DNA of 37,590 nucleotides from Azospirillum sp. (GCA_027486405.1 JAIXPD010000037.1:1-37590), one strand, 5' to 3'. Counted from the first letter of the stretch, positions 1 through 8,301 are shown. Made by a program: numbers and translations. The notes: generated by a model not told the origin, from the sequence alone.

Positions 1-96
1 GACGACGCCGAGATGGACATGACCGATCTGGCGATGCTGGTCAGCTTTGCCACCCTGGTGGTCGGCCTGCTGGCCTTGTTGCCCGCCAGTCTTTGA
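1..96 (+). CDS. 3' end of an unidentified gene
   Basis: The window opens inside an open frame that encodes 31 residues and stops with TGA at 94-96. The visible tail is an acidic stretch (DDAEMDMTDL) followed by about 20 hydrophobic residues (AMLVSFATLVVGLLALLPASL), so the protein probably ends in a membrane-spanning helix. The family cannot be recognised from so little sequence. It directly abuts transposase debris that begins at about 93, so the gene's own end may have been altered by the insertion. Confidence 0.4.
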   Translation, partial: DDAEMDMTDLAMLVSFATLVVGLLALLPASL

Positions 97-379
97 CCCG
101 CCAACGACCGACGAGAAAAGGGACAGGCATCGTGGCGCTGTTGGACAGTGACGCCTATTGGCACCCCGGTTTGGAAACGCAAAGCCGGGCGGCGTGGCGG
201 CAGTTGCAGATGGATTTGCTGCGCGATCATCTGCGGAAGGCGGCGCTGCGCACCACGCCGGACGGACAGCCCAATTATTCGGACCTGGCGATCACCACGG
301 CGCTGACGGTGCGGGCGATCTACCGTTTGGCGTTGCGCCAGACCGAGGGGTTGATCGGCTCCATCCTGCATCTGCTTGG
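93..379 (+). pseudogene. N-terminal fragment of an IS5-family-type transposase
   Basis: The frame starting at the TTG at 93 encodes MTRQRPT near its start, then the run YSDLAITTALTVRAIYRLAL and RQTEGLIGSILHLLG. That run is the typical N-terminal block of IS5-family (IS903/IS1031-like) DDE transposases, in which a 'YSD-AI-T-LT-R---LALRQTEG' stretch precedes the catalytic domain. Similarity ends near 380, where a fragment of an unrelated IS256-type transposase begins in another reading frame. The catalytic DDE domain is absent, so the gene is dead. The family call is by eye from this block. Confidence 0.6.
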
Positions 380-787
380 CACGAACGCAACGACGAGCGC
401 ACCACCTATCGCAACGGTTCGCGCCCTCGCCAGCTCGAAACCCGGCTCGGCACACTCGACCTGAAGATCCCCAAGTTGCGCCAGGGCAGCTGCTTTCCCG
501 CCTTCCTGGAACCGCGCAAGACGGCGGAGAAAGCGCTGACCGCCGTCATCCAGGAAGCCTGGATCCAGGGCGTGTCGACGCGCAAGGTCGATGACCTCGT
601 CCAGGCGCTCGGCATGACCGGCATTTCCAAGAGCCAGGTTTCGGCCTTGTGCCAAGAGATCGACACCCGCGTGCTGTCCTTCCTGGAGCGTCCGCTGGAC
701 GGCGACTGGCCCTACCTGTGGCTGGACGCCACCTACATCAAGGTCCGCCAGGACGGGTGGATCGTCTCGATCGCCGCGATAATCGCC
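380..787 (+). pseudogene. Internal fragment of an IS256-family (Mutator-type) transposase
   Basis: About 136 residues, in the frame that ends at 838, match the middle of IS256-type transposases: ERTTYRNG, then LDLKIPKLRQGSCFPAFLEP, then the helical block KALTAVIQEAWIQGVSTRKV and VQALGMTGISKSQVS. It reaches the first catalytic aspartate in WPYLWLDATYIKVR. Both ends are missing: the N-terminal ~70 residues are replaced by the IS5-type fragment, and homology stops just after VSIAAIIA at about 787. The remaining DDE residues are lost, so this is a non-functional relic. Confidence 0.75.
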
Positions 788-927
788 ACCGCCGCCGAAC
801 CCGCCTTCACCGCACTATCCCCAGCAAAGGCAGCCTGATCGCAGACGCTCCTGACCACCTCCCAATTTCCACCACCTTGACGGACGTGATCGATCACCTG
901 AGCCTCACGGTGAGACGTCAGGCCGAA

Positions 928-988
928 TTTTTCCGGGCCTGTGCTTCCGGTCGGGCCACGCCCTCCCTCCACCACAGGCCCGGAAAAA
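928..988. repeat. Perfect 16-bp inverted repeat (hairpin)
   Basis: TTTTTCCGGGCCTGTG at 928-943 is exactly complementary in reverse to 973-988, with a 29-base spacer. With its A/T outer ends and GC core it could be a bidirectional terminator closing the transposase debris, or the two ends of a small decayed element. From 989 to about 1100 nothing else is recognisable. Confidence 0.6.
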
Positions 989-1104
989 CTCTCTCATCCT
1001 GATTGTCGCGCGGCAGGCAGGACCACGAAATGAGTTTCCTACGCCCTCAAGCTTAAACGTCCGGAGGGCTGAGGTCTCATCTTCATTGGCACGGAGGGCA
1101 GGCT

Positions 1105-1118
1105 TGTCCCATCGGACA
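1105..1118. promoter_or_regulatory. TGTCC-N4-GGACA inverted repeat, candidate activator site for acx
   Basis: A perfect 5-bp inverted repeat lies about 150 bases upstream of the sigma-54 promoter of acxABC, where enhancer sites for sigma-54 activators usually sit. The half-site GGACACC also occurs upstream of the activator gene (minus strand, around 10350). Its assignment to AcxR is inference from position and this shared half-site only. Confidence 0.3.
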
Positions 1119-1228
1119 CCGGCATTGCCTTGCGCTCGATTGCCGGACGAATCGTTCGGAATGCAAACGCGAACAGACGATGCCGCGGTCGCGAAGAAGC
1201 CACCGGTATCGCAAAATTTATCTAATAA

Positions 1229-1241
1229 TATCAAACTATTA
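1229..1241 (+). promoter_or_regulatory. IHF binding site
   Basis: TATCAAACTATTA matches the IHF consensus WATCAANNNNTTR at every position and lies in an AT-rich island (1211-1250) that contrasts with the GC-rich surroundings. It sits 17 bases upstream of the -24 element of the acx sigma-54 promoter, the usual place for IHF to bend DNA between an upstream activator and the polymerase. Confidence 0.7.
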
Positions 1242-1258
1242 TCTAAAGCCAATAAGTC

Positions 1259-1274
1259 TGGCATGGTCATTGCT
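1259..1274 (+). promoter_or_regulatory. Sigma-54 (-24/-12) promoter of acxABC
   Basis: TGGCATGGTCATTGCT fits the sigma-54 consensus TGGCAYRNNNNTTGCW. GG at 1260-1261 and GC at 1272-1273 are separated by exactly ten bases. Transcription would begin near 1285, giving a leader of about 75 bases before the acxA GTG at 1360. The sigma-54 activator gene encoded at 8302-10317 is the obvious partner, and the IHF site at 1229-1241 completes the architecture. Confidence 0.85.
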
Positions 1275-1359
1275 ATGAGGGGATCAGGAGCCTGTGGCCC
1301 GACCCGGAGCGGTATGGTTGGCAAGAGCTTCGGAAACAAAATCTCAGCGGAGGATTCCC

Positions 1360-3507
1360 GTGGGACATCAACACAACCCCGTCCAAGTCTTGGGCATCGA
1401 TGCCGGAGGCACGATGACCGATACCTTCTTCGTTCGCGCAGACGGCCGCTTCGTCGTCGGCAAAGCTCAAAGCAACCCCGGGGACGAATCCCTGGCCATC
1501 TACAATTCATCGGTTGATGCCTTGGCCCACTGGGGCCGCGAAGTGGACGAGGTCTATCCCGAGCTGGTGACTTGCGTTTACTCCGGCACCGCCATGCTCA
1601 ACCGCATTCTGATGCGCAAAGGCCTGGATGTCGGCCTGATCTGCAATCGCGGCTTCGAGCAGATCCACTCCATGGGCCGGGCGCTGCAAAGTTATCTCGG
1701 CTACGCGTTGGAAGATCGCATCCACCTCAACACCCACCGCTACGACGAGCCGCTGGTGCCGGTTTCGCGCACCCGCGGCGTGACCGAGCGCACCGATGTT
1801 CAAGGCACCATCGTCATTCCGCTGCGCGAGGAAGAGGTTCGCCAGGCGACCCGCGAATTGGTGGAGGCGGGCTCTCAGGCCATCGTCATTTGCCTGCTGC
1901 AATCCCACAAGAACGAGACCAGCGAGCAGCGCACCCGCGATCTGGTCAAGGAGGAGTTGCGGCGCATTGGGGCTGATATCCCGGTGTTCGCGTCGGTGGA
2001 TTATTATCCGTCGCGCAAGGAAAGCCACCGGATGAACACCACGATTCTTGAGGCCTATGGCGCGGAACCGTCGCGCCAGACGCTCAAGAAGGTGAGTGAT
2101 CGCTTCAAGAAGCATGGCGCCAGCTTTGACCTGCGGGTGATGGCGACCCATGGCGGCACCATCAGCTGGAAAGCCAAGGAACTGGCGCGCACCATCGTCT
2201 CCGGTCCCATCGGCGGCGTCATCGGCGCCAAGCTGCTGGGCGAGGCCCTGGGTGACGAAAATATCGCCTGCTCGGATATCGGCGGCACCAGCTTCGACGT
2301 GGCCCTGATCACCAAGGGCAATTTCGCCATCAAGTCCGATCCCGATATGGCCCGTCTGGTCCTGTCATTGCCGCTGGTGGCCATGGATTCGGTCGGTGCC
2401 GGCGCCGGCAGCTTCGTGCGCCTCGACCCCTACAGCAAGTCCATCAAGTTGGGACCGGACAGCGCCGGCTACCGGGTCGGCACCTGCTGGCCGGAAAGCG
2501 GCCTCGACACGGTCAGCGTGTCCGACTGCCATGTGGTGCTGGGCTACCTCAACCCGGAGAACTTCCTGGGTGGAGCCATCAAGCTTGACGTCGAGCGCGC
2601 CCGCCAGCACATCAAGGTCCAGATCGCCGACCCGCTCGGCTTGTCGGTCGAAGATGCCGCTGCGGGCGTGATCGAGCTTCTCGACATCACCCTGTCGGAA
2701 TACCTGCGCGCCAACATCAGCGCCAAGGGTTACAACCCGGCTGAATTCACCTGCTTCTCCTATGGTGGTGCCGGTCCGGTCCACACCTATGGCTACACCG
2801 AGGGCGTCGGCTTCAAGGACGTGGTCGTCCCCGCCTGGGCTGCCGGCTTCTCGGCCTTCGGCTGCGCCTGTGCCGATTTCGAGTATCGCTACGACAAGTC
2901 GGTCGATCTGGGCGTGGCTCAGTTCGCCAGTGACGACCAGAAGGCCGCCGCGTGCTCGTCGCTGCAGGACGCCTGGTCGGAACTGGCCGTCAAGGTCATC
3001 GACGAATTCGTCATCAACGGGTTCAAGCCCGAGGAAGTCCTGCTGATCCCGGGCTTCAAGATGCAGTACATGGGTCAGTTGAACGATCTCGAGATTGTTT
3101 CGCCCGTCAGCACCGCCGCGACGGCGGCCGACTGGAACAAGATCATCGATACCTTCGAGACCACCTATGGCCGGGTCTACGCCAATGCGGCCCGTTCGCC
3201 GGAGTTGGGCTTCTCGATCACCGGCGCCATCCTGCGCGGCACCGTCGCCACCCAGAAGCCGGTCCTTCCCGAGGACCCCGATTGCGGCCCCACCCCCCCT
3301 CCGGAAGCCCGTCTCGGCAGCCGTCCGTTCTACCGTCACAAGAAGTGGGTCGATGCCACCATCTACAAGATGGAATCCCTGAAAGCCGGCAATCACATCG
3401 TCGGCCCGGCCATCATCGAATCCGACTCCACCACCTTCGTAGTGCCCGATGGCTTCGAAACCACCATCGACAAGCATCGCCTGTTCCACCTCAAGGAAGT
3501 GAAGTAA
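1360..3507 (+). CDS. acxA: Acetone carboxylase beta subunit (AcxA, HyuA-like)
   Basis: This is the HyuA/HydA-type subunit of acetone carboxylase, the cytoplasmic enzyme that carboxylates acetone to acetoacetate with ATP hydrolysed to AMP and two phosphates. The 715-residue protein opens with LGIDAGGTMTDTFFV, the phosphate-binding loop of the ASKHA/hydantoinase-A fold, and has a second phosphate motif, SDIGGTSFDVAL, about residues 305-316. Length matches known AcxA (about 715). I chose the GTG at 1360 because GCGGAGGA lies 6-7 bases upstream and the protein then begins VGHQHNPVQVLGIDAGG, as in Xanthobacter AcxA; the in-frame GTG at 1294 is only about 9 bases after the predicted transcription start. 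acxB follows after 11 bases. Confidence 0.93.
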   Translation: MGHQHNPVQVLGIDAGGTMTDTFFVRADGRFVVGKAQSNPGDESLAIYNSSVDALAHWGREVDEVYPELVTCVYSGTAMLNRILMRKGLDVGLICNRGFEQIHSMGRALQSYLGYALEDRIHLNTHRYDEPLVPVSRTRGVTERTDVQGTIVIPLREEEVRQATRELVEAGSQAIVICLLQSHKNETSEQRTRDLVKEELRRIGADIPVFASVDYYPSRKESHRMNTTILEAYGAEPSRQTLKKVSDRFKKHGASFDLRVMATHGGTISWKAKELARTIVSGPIGGVIGAKLLGEALGDENIACSDIGGTSFDVALITKGNFAIKSDPDMARLVLSLPLVAMDSVGAGAGSFVRLDPYSKSIKLGPDSAGYRVGTCWPESGLDTVSVSDCHVVLGYLNPENFLGGAIKLDVERARQHIKVQIADPLGLSVEDAAAGVIELLDITLSEYLRANISAKGYNPAEFTCFSYGGAGPVHTYGYTEGVGFKDVVVPAWAAGFSAFGCACADFEYRYDKSVDLGVAQFASDDQKAAACSSLQDAWSELAVKVIDEFVINGFKPEEVLLIPGFKMQYMGQLNDLEIVSPVSTAATAADWNKIIDTFETTYGRVYANAARSPELGFSITGAILRGTVATQKPVLPEDPDCGPTPPPEARLGSRPFYRHKKWVDATIYKMESLKAGNHIVGPAIIESDSTTFVVPDGFETTIDKHRLFHLKEVK

Positions 3508-3518
3508 GGAATCCCGCC

Positions 3519-5855
3519 ATGAATGTGATCAATAAAGATGAAGTCGTGAAGGGATCAAACTTCGCCGACTTGCTGAAGAATGGTCAGACCCTCAAGCAGT
3601 TCCGCGATGGCATCATCGCCCGGACCAAGGCATCTGGATACTACAACGGCCTGGAGAAGCTTGAATTCCGCGACGCCGACCCCATCGGTTATGAAAAGCT
3701 GTTTTCAAAGATTCGTGGCGGCCTCGTGCATGCCCGCGAGACCGCGAAGAAAATCGCGGCATCCCCCATCGTCGAGCAGGAAGGCGAGTTGTGCTTCACC
3801 CTGTACAACGCGGCCGGTGACTGCGTCCTGACCTCCACGGGCATCATCATCCACGTGGGCACCATGGGCGCGGCGATCAAGTACATGATCGAGAACAACT
3901 GGGAAGCGAATCCCCGCATCAATCCCGGCGACATGTTCACCACCAACGACTGCGCCATCGGCAATGTCCATCCCTGTGATATCGCAACCATTGTTCCGAT
4001 CTTCTGGGAAGGCCGGCTGATCGGTTGGGTCGGCGGCGTTACCCATGTGATCGACACCGGTTCGGTGACTCCGGGCTCCATGTCCACTGGTCAGGTGCAG
4101 CGCTTTGGCGACGGCTACATGATCACCTGCCGCAAGACCGGTGCCAATGACGAGCCGTTCCGCGACTGGCTGCATGAGTCCCAGCGTTCCGTCAGGACTC
4201 CCAAGTACTGGATTCTCGACGAAAAGACCCGCATCGCCGGCTGCCATATGATCCGCGACCTGGTGGAAGAGGTGATCCGTGCCGACGGCATCGAGGCTTA
4301 CGAGAAGTTCGCATTCGAGGTCATCGAGGAAGGCCGCCGTGGTCTGCTCAGCCGCATCAAGGCCATGACCCTGCCGGGAACCTACCGCAAGGTCTCCTTC
4401 GTCGATGTGCCGTTCAAGCACGAGGACGTGCAGGTGTCTTCGGCCTTCGCCAAGCTCGATTCCATCATGCATTCGCCTTGCGAAATGACCATCCGGGGCG
4501 ATGGCAGCTGGAAGCTGGATTTCGAAGGCGCGAGCCGCTGGGGTTGGCACACCTTCAACGCCCATCAGGTGGCCTTCACCTCCGGCATCTGGGTGATGAT
4601 GTGCCAGACCCTGGTCCCGACCCAGCGCATCAATGACGGCGCCTATTACGCGACGGATTTCCATCTGCCCAAGGGAACCTGGTGCAACCCGGACGACCGC
4701 CGCACCGGACACGCCTATGCCTGGCACTTCCTGGTGTCCGGTTGGGCCGCGCTGTGGCGCGGTCTCAGCCAGTCGTACTTCAGCCGTGGATATCTGGAAG
4801 AGGTCAATGCTGGCAACGCCAACACCTCCAACTGGCTCCAGGGTGGCGGCATCAACCAAGACGGCGAAATCCACGCGGTCAACAGCTTCGAAGCCTCCTC
4901 CTGTGGCACGGGTGCCTGCGCCGTCAAGGACGGCCTGAACCACGCCGCCGCCATCTGGAATCCGGAAGGCGACATGGGCGACATCGAAATCTGGGAGATG
5001 GCCGAGCCCTTGCTGTACATGGGCCGCAACGTCAAGGCCAATTCCGGCGGCTACGGCAAGTACCGGGGCGGCTGCGGCTTCGAGACCCTGCGCATGGTCT
5101 GGAACGCCCAGGACTGGACCATGTTCTTCATGGGCAACGGCTTCATGAACAGCGACTGGGGCATGATGGGTGGCTATCCGTCGGCGACCGGTTACCGTTT
5201 CGAGGCCCATAAGACCGGCCTGAAGGAACGTATCGCCCTCGGTGACTCGCTGCCTCTGGGCGGCGACCTCAACCCGACTCATCCCGATTACGAGCGGCAT
5301 ATCGATGCGACCGCCGTGGTCAAGCGCGACAAGCAGTGTGTCACCACCGAAGACTGCTACGAGAACCACGACCTCTATCTGAACTATCTGCGTGGCGGCC
5401 CCGGCTTCGGCGATCCCATCGACCGTGAAATCAGCGCCATCGAGAGTGATCTCAATAAGAAGTTCCTTCTGCCCGAATATGCCGAGAAGGTCTATGGCGC
5501 GGTGTTCACAACCGATGCCCATGGCGTGTTCTCGGTCGATGCGGCCAAGACCAAGGCGCGACGCGCCGAGATCCGCAAGGAACGTCTGGCCCGTGCCTTG
5601 CCGACCCGTGAATGGATGAAGGAAGAGCGCGGCCGCATCATCAACAAGCATGCGTCCGTGCAGGTCCAGCACATGTTCGCCACCAGCTTCGGTCTGTCGG
5701 AGAAGTTCAAGCAGGAGTTCAAGGACTTCTGGACCCTTCCCGCCGACTGGGACCTGCAGGAAGACGAACTGGGCGTTCCCACCTACGGATCGAAATACCG
5801 CATGGATCTGTCGCAGATGCCCGACGTCAAGACCGTCGTCCAGGTCGAAGAGTGA
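3519..5855 (+). CDS. acxB: Acetone carboxylase alpha subunit (AcxB, HyuB-like)
   Basis: The 778-residue HyuB-family subunit supplies the large catalytic half of the alpha2-beta2-gamma2 acetone carboxylase. Recognisable HyuB features include GDMFTTNDCAIGNVHPCDI (about residues 139-157), the GGVTHVIDTG stretch, NSFEASSCGTGACAVKDG, and a C-terminal YLRGGPGFGDPIDRE. Length agrees with the family (about 775). The ATG at 3519 is the first in-frame methionine after acxA, with TAAGGA upstream; the same frame is open further 5' inside acxA but that part is only a shadow. The C-terminal 100 residues are charged, as in acetone carboxylases and unlike short hydantoinases. It is co-transcribed with acxA and acxC. 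Confidence 0.93.
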   Translation: MNVINKDEVVKGSNFADLLKNGQTLKQFRDGIIARTKASGYYNGLEKLEFRDADPIGYEKLFSKIRGGLVHARETAKKIAASPIVEQEGELCFTLYNAAGDCVLTSTGIIIHVGTMGAAIKYMIENNWEANPRINPGDMFTTNDCAIGNVHPCDIATIVPIFWEGRLIGWVGGVTHVIDTGSVTPGSMSTGQVQRFGDGYMITCRKTGANDEPFRDWLHESQRSVRTPKYWILDEKTRIAGCHMIRDLVEEVIRADGIEAYEKFAFEVIEEGRRGLLSRIKAMTLPGTYRKVSFVDVPFKHEDVQVSSAFAKLDSIMHSPCEMTIRGDGSWKLDFEGASRWGWHTFNAHQVAFTSGIWVMMCQTLVPTQRINDGAYYATDFHLPKGTWCNPDDRRTGHAYAWHFLVSGWAALWRGLSQSYFSRGYLEEVNAGNANTSNWLQGGGINQDGEIHAVNSFEASSCGTGACAVKDGLNHAAAIWNPEGDMGDIEIWEMAEPLLYMGRNVKANSGGYGKYRGGCGFETLRMVWNAQDWTMFFMGNGFMNSDWGMMGGYPSATGYRFEAHKTGLKERIALGDSLPLGGDLNPTHPDYERHIDATAVVKRDKQCVTTEDCYENHDLYLNYLRGGPGFGDPIDREISAIESDLNKKFLLPEYAEKVYGAVFTTDAHGVFSVDAAKTKARRAEIRKERLARALPTREWMKEERGRIINKHASVQVQHMFATSFGLSEKFKQEFKDFWTLPADWDLQEDELGVPTYGSKYRMDLSQMPDVKTVVQVEE

Positions 5856-5894
5856 CCGGCAGCCAAAAGACAGCCTGAATCAAAGGAGAAGGAA

Positions 5895-6398
5895 ATGTCG
5901 ACTTACACCAATGAACAGGTCTCGCACCTGGTCGAAGGCTCCCTGGACTGGGAAACCACCTTCCGCATGCTCTCCATGCCCAAGGACCACGGGCGCTTCG
6001 AGCAATATATCGCCGCCCTGCAGGCCAAGGCCCCGTTCAAGGACCGCATCATCCTGCCGCTGTCGCCCCACATGTACATCGTGCAGCGGGCCGACACCAA
6101 GAACTGGGTTATCAAGTGCGATTGTGGCCATGAGTTCTGCGATTACCGCGATAACTGGAAGCTGCACGCGGCGATCTACGTCCGCGATACCGAAGAAGCC
6201 ATGGCGGACGTCTATCCGACCCTCATGGCTCCCGACACCCAATGGCAGGTGTACCGCGAATTTTACTGCCCGCAATGCGGTGCCATGCATGACGTGGAGG
6301 CCCCGACTCCCTGGTATCCGGTCATCCACGACTTCGAGCCGGATATCGAAACTTTCTACAAGGAATGGATGAATCTGCCCGTGCCCGAACGTGCCTGA
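5895..6398 (+). CDS. acxC: Acetone carboxylase gamma subunit (AcxC)
   Basis: The 167-residue small subunit is specific to acetone carboxylases and distinguishes this operon from hydantoinase or acetophenone carboxylase operons. Two cysteine pairs, CDCGHEFC (about residues 74-81) and CPQCG (about 116-120), look like a metal-binding knuckle, as known for AcxC. The start ATG at 5895 follows AAAGGAGAAGGAA with good spacing, 39 bases after acxB. Its presence makes the assignment of the whole set to acetone rather than another ketone firm. After its stop a long GC-rich hairpin separates it from the CoA-transferase genes. Confidence 0.92.
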   Translation: MSTYTNEQVSHLVEGSLDWETTFRMLSMPKDHGRFEQYIAALQAKAPFKDRIILPLSPHMYIVQRADTKNWVIKCDCGHEFCDYRDNWKLHAAIYVRDTEEAMADVYPTLMAPDTQWQVYREFYCPQCGAMHDVEAPTPWYPVIHDFEPDIETFYKEWMNLPVPERA

Positions 6399-6419
6399 CC
6401 CGAGCTAACGGGCTGAAGG

Positions 6420-6472
6420 CCGCCGCCGGTGTGGGAGAGTCCCCCCTCCCGCTTCGACCACACCGGCGGCGG
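6420..6472 (+). other. Strong stem-loop between acxC and the CoA-transferase genes
   Basis: CCGCCGCCGGTGTGG (6420-6434) pairs perfectly with 6458-6472 across a 23-base loop that can itself fold through GGGA/TCCC. No T-run follows. It may be a leaky terminator or an mRNA-stabilising end that lets the carboxylase subunits be made in larger amount than the downstream CoA-transferase. The role is inference; the base pairing is directly visible. Confidence 0.6.
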
Positions 6473-6500
6473 TCGCTCGTTCAAGAAAGAAGGAATGATC

Positions 6501-7202
6501 ATGGCCAAGGTATATCAGGGCGCCAAAGAGGCATTGGACGGCTTGTTGTTCGACGGCATGACCGTCATGGCGGGCGGTTTTGGCCTGTGCGGCATTCCCG
6601 AGAACCTGATTTCGGCTCTCCGTGACAGCGGAGTAAGCAATCTCACGGTCGTCAGCAACAATGCCGGCGTCGATGGGTTCGGCCTGGGGGTCCTGCTGGC
6701 GACCCGGCAAATCCGCAAGATGGTTTCGTCCTATGTGGGCGAGAACAAACAGTTCGCGCAGCAATACCTTTCTGGAGAACTGGACCTGGAATTCAATCCG
6801 CAGGGAACCCTGGCCGAACGCATTCGGGCCGGCGGCGCCGGCATTCCCGCCTTCTTCACCAAAACCGGCGTCGGAACATTGGTGGCCAAGAACAAGGAGA
6901 TCCGGGACTTCAACGGCGAGCCCCATGTCATGGAAACCGCTCTGCGCGCCGATATCGCCATCGTCAAGGCTTGGAAAGGTGATACCGAAGGCAACCTCCT
7001 CTATCGAAAGACGGCCCGTAACTTCAATCCGATGATGGCGACCGCCGCCGCCGTGACCATCGCCGAGGTCGAGCATCTGGTGCCGGTCGGGTCACTGGAC
7101 CCCGACCAGATCCACACCCCGGGCATTTTCGTGAAGCGCATCATCCAGGGCGAGGCTTACGAGAAGCGCATCGAGCAGCGCACCGTGCGTGCACGGGCTT
7201 GA
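6501..7202 (+). CDS. scoA: 3-oxoacid CoA-transferase, subunit A
   Basis: The 233-residue protein belongs to CoA-transferase family I, A subunit. It has the N-terminal glycine-rich motif GGFGLCGIPENLI (about residues 23-35), GVDGFGLG, and the late block NLLYRKTARNFNP and IHTPGIFVKRI typical of succinyl-CoA:acetoacetate transferases. With subunit B it would turn the acetoacetate made by acetone carboxylase into acetoacetyl-CoA, ready for thiolysis. I chose ATG 6501 because GAAGGA lies seven bases upstream; ATG 6495 is an alternative two codons earlier. The A and B subunits are encoded separately, the usual bacterial arrangement. Confidence 0.88.
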   Translation: MAKVYQGAKEALDGLLFDGMTVMAGGFGLCGIPENLISALRDSGVSNLTVVSNNAGVDGFGLGVLLATRQIRKMVSSYVGENKQFAQQYLSGELDLEFNPQGTLAERIRAGGAGIPAFFTKTGVGTLVAKNKEIRDFNGEPHVMETALRADIAIVKAWKGDTEGNLLYRKTARNFNPMMATAAAVTIAEVEHLVPVGSLDPDQIHTPGIFVKRIIQGEAYEKRIEQRTVRARA

Positions 7203-7219
7203 CGAAGGAGGGATGAACG

Positions 7220-7897
7220 ATGGCTTGGACCCGCGACCAAATGGCCGAGCGCGCGGCTCGTGAATTGCGTGACGGATATTATGTCAATCTCGGCATCGGT
7301 ATTCCGACGCTGGTTGCCAACTACATTCCCCCTGGCATGAACGTTACGCTGCAAAGCGAAAACGGCATGCTCGGCATGGGGCCGTTCCCCTTCGAGGGAG
7401 ACGAAGAGCCGGACCTGATCAACGCCGGCAAGCAGACCATCACCGAACTTCCCAAGACCAGCTATTTCTCGTCAGCCGATAGCTTCGCCATGGTCCGGGG
7501 TGGCCATATCGATCTGTCAATCCTCGGCGCCATGCAAGTGAACGTCACCGGCGACCTCGCCAATTGGATGGTCCCGGGCAAGATGGTCAAGGGCATGGGC
7601 GGAGCCATGGATCTGGTGGCCGGCGTCAAAAAGGTGGTGGTGGTGATGGATCACACCGCCAAGGACGGTGAGCACAAGATCCTGGACTGGTGCACCCTGC
7701 CTCTGACCGGCGCCGGGGTGGTCGACATGATCATCACCGATCTGGCCGTGTTCGAGGTCAACAAACGCGGGGGTGGCCTCACCCTGGTCGAACTGGCGAC
7801 CGACGTCTACGTCGACGAAATCGCCGCCAGGACGGGCGCTCCCTTCGATATCGCCCTCGCCGACAGTTGTTTCGGGTCGTTCGCTCCCACGCGGTGA
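7220..7897 (+). CDS. scoB: 3-oxoacid CoA-transferase, subunit B
   Basis: The 225-residue B subunit carries the catalytic glutamate in [10 protein letters not shown] (Glu47), which forms the glutamyl-CoA thioester in family I CoA-transferases, and the oxyanion-type loop [12 protein letters not shown] (about residues 24-35). It begins 17 bases after subunit A behind GAAGGAGGG. The sequence ends normally, and an intrinsic terminator follows about 60 bases on, so this is the last gene of the acetone operon. The substrate (acetoacetate) is inferred from context with acxABC; succinyl-CoA is the most likely donor. Confidence 0.88.
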   Translation: MAWTRDQMAERAARELRDGYYVNLGIGIPTLVANYIPPGMNVTLQSENGMLGMGPFPFEGDEEPDLINAGKQTITELPKTSYFSSADSFAMVRGGHIDLSILGAMQVNVTGDLANWMVPGKMVKGMGGAMDLVAGVKKVVVVMDHTAKDGEHKILDWCTLPLTGAGVVDMIITDLAVFEVNKRGGGLTLVELATDVYVDEIAARTGAPFDIALADSCFGSFAPTR

Positions 7898-7958
7898 TCC
7901 GTCCCGAATTCTCCCCGGGAAAGGCGCCTTCATCCACTTCGGCCCGTTCCCGACCTTA

Positions 7959-7992
7959 CCGCCAGGCGCCCTTGGTGCCTGGCGGCTTTTTT
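7959..7992 (+). terminator. Intrinsic terminator of the acx-CoA-transferase operon
   Basis: CCGCCAGGC (7959-7967) pairs perfectly with GCCTGGCGG (7977-7985) over a 9-base loop, followed by C and six T residues. This is a classic rho-independent terminator about 60 bases beyond the subunit-B stop codon. Confidence 0.92.
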
Positions 7993-8044
7993 ATCGACCT
8001 GGAAGACGGGGGATTGATGTCAACGATCCGACAGGGGAATCTCC

Positions 8045-8228
8045 ATGTCCGGTCTGCTCAACGCACTGGACGGCATTGCCGCCCGCCGAGGGTCGCCTGC
8101 TGTTCATGGCCACCAACCATCCTGAACACCTCGACCCCACCCTGGTGCGGCCGGGACGCATCGATCGGATCGTCACCGTCGGGCCGCTGGCCCCATCCGG
8201 TGCCGACCGGATGGTCTTGCGGAACGTG
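8045..8228 (+). pseudogene. Relic of a BCS1-like AAA ATPase
   Basis: One frame reads MSGLLNALDGIAA and, after a frame change near 8085, a second frame reads GRLLFMATNHPEHLDPTLVR and then PGRIDRI. Together these give the Walker B/sensor region of BCS1-type AAA ATPases, where 'LLNALDG-A---GRLLFMTTNH-E-LDPALIRPGR' is highly conserved. Only about 60 residues survive, with no Walker A and no N-terminal domain, and the frame is shifted. It is a dead fragment lying between the terminator of the acetone operon and the 3' end of its regulator. Confidence 0.7.
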
Positions 8229-8251
8229 TCAACGATTATGACACGTTCCGC
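8219..8251. repeat. Perfect 13-bp inverted repeat with 7-base spacer
   Basis: GCGGAACGTGTCA (8219-8231) and TGACACGTTCCGC (8239-8251) are exact reverse complements around ACGATTA. The element lies 50 bases beyond the stop codon of the leftward regulator gene. No T-run follows on either strand, so it is not a standard intrinsic terminator; its symmetry and spacing look more like a dimeric protein-binding site. Function is unknown. Confidence 0.65.
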
Positions 8252-8301
8252 GTCGCTTCCAAGGAAACTGACGCGTCAATCAAACCGTTCGGATGGTGAG
8301 T

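Noticed and set aside
1294..1359. Upstream GTG start for acxA at 1294
   Set aside because: It lies about nine bases after the predicted transcription start and lacks a ribosome-binding site; GTG 1360 has a strong one and gives the family's N-terminus.
3705..5672. Long open frame (about 650 codons) antisense to acxB
   Set aside because: It mirrors a strongly supported gene on the other strand, has no recognisable domain, and such antisense frames are expected in GC-rich codon use.
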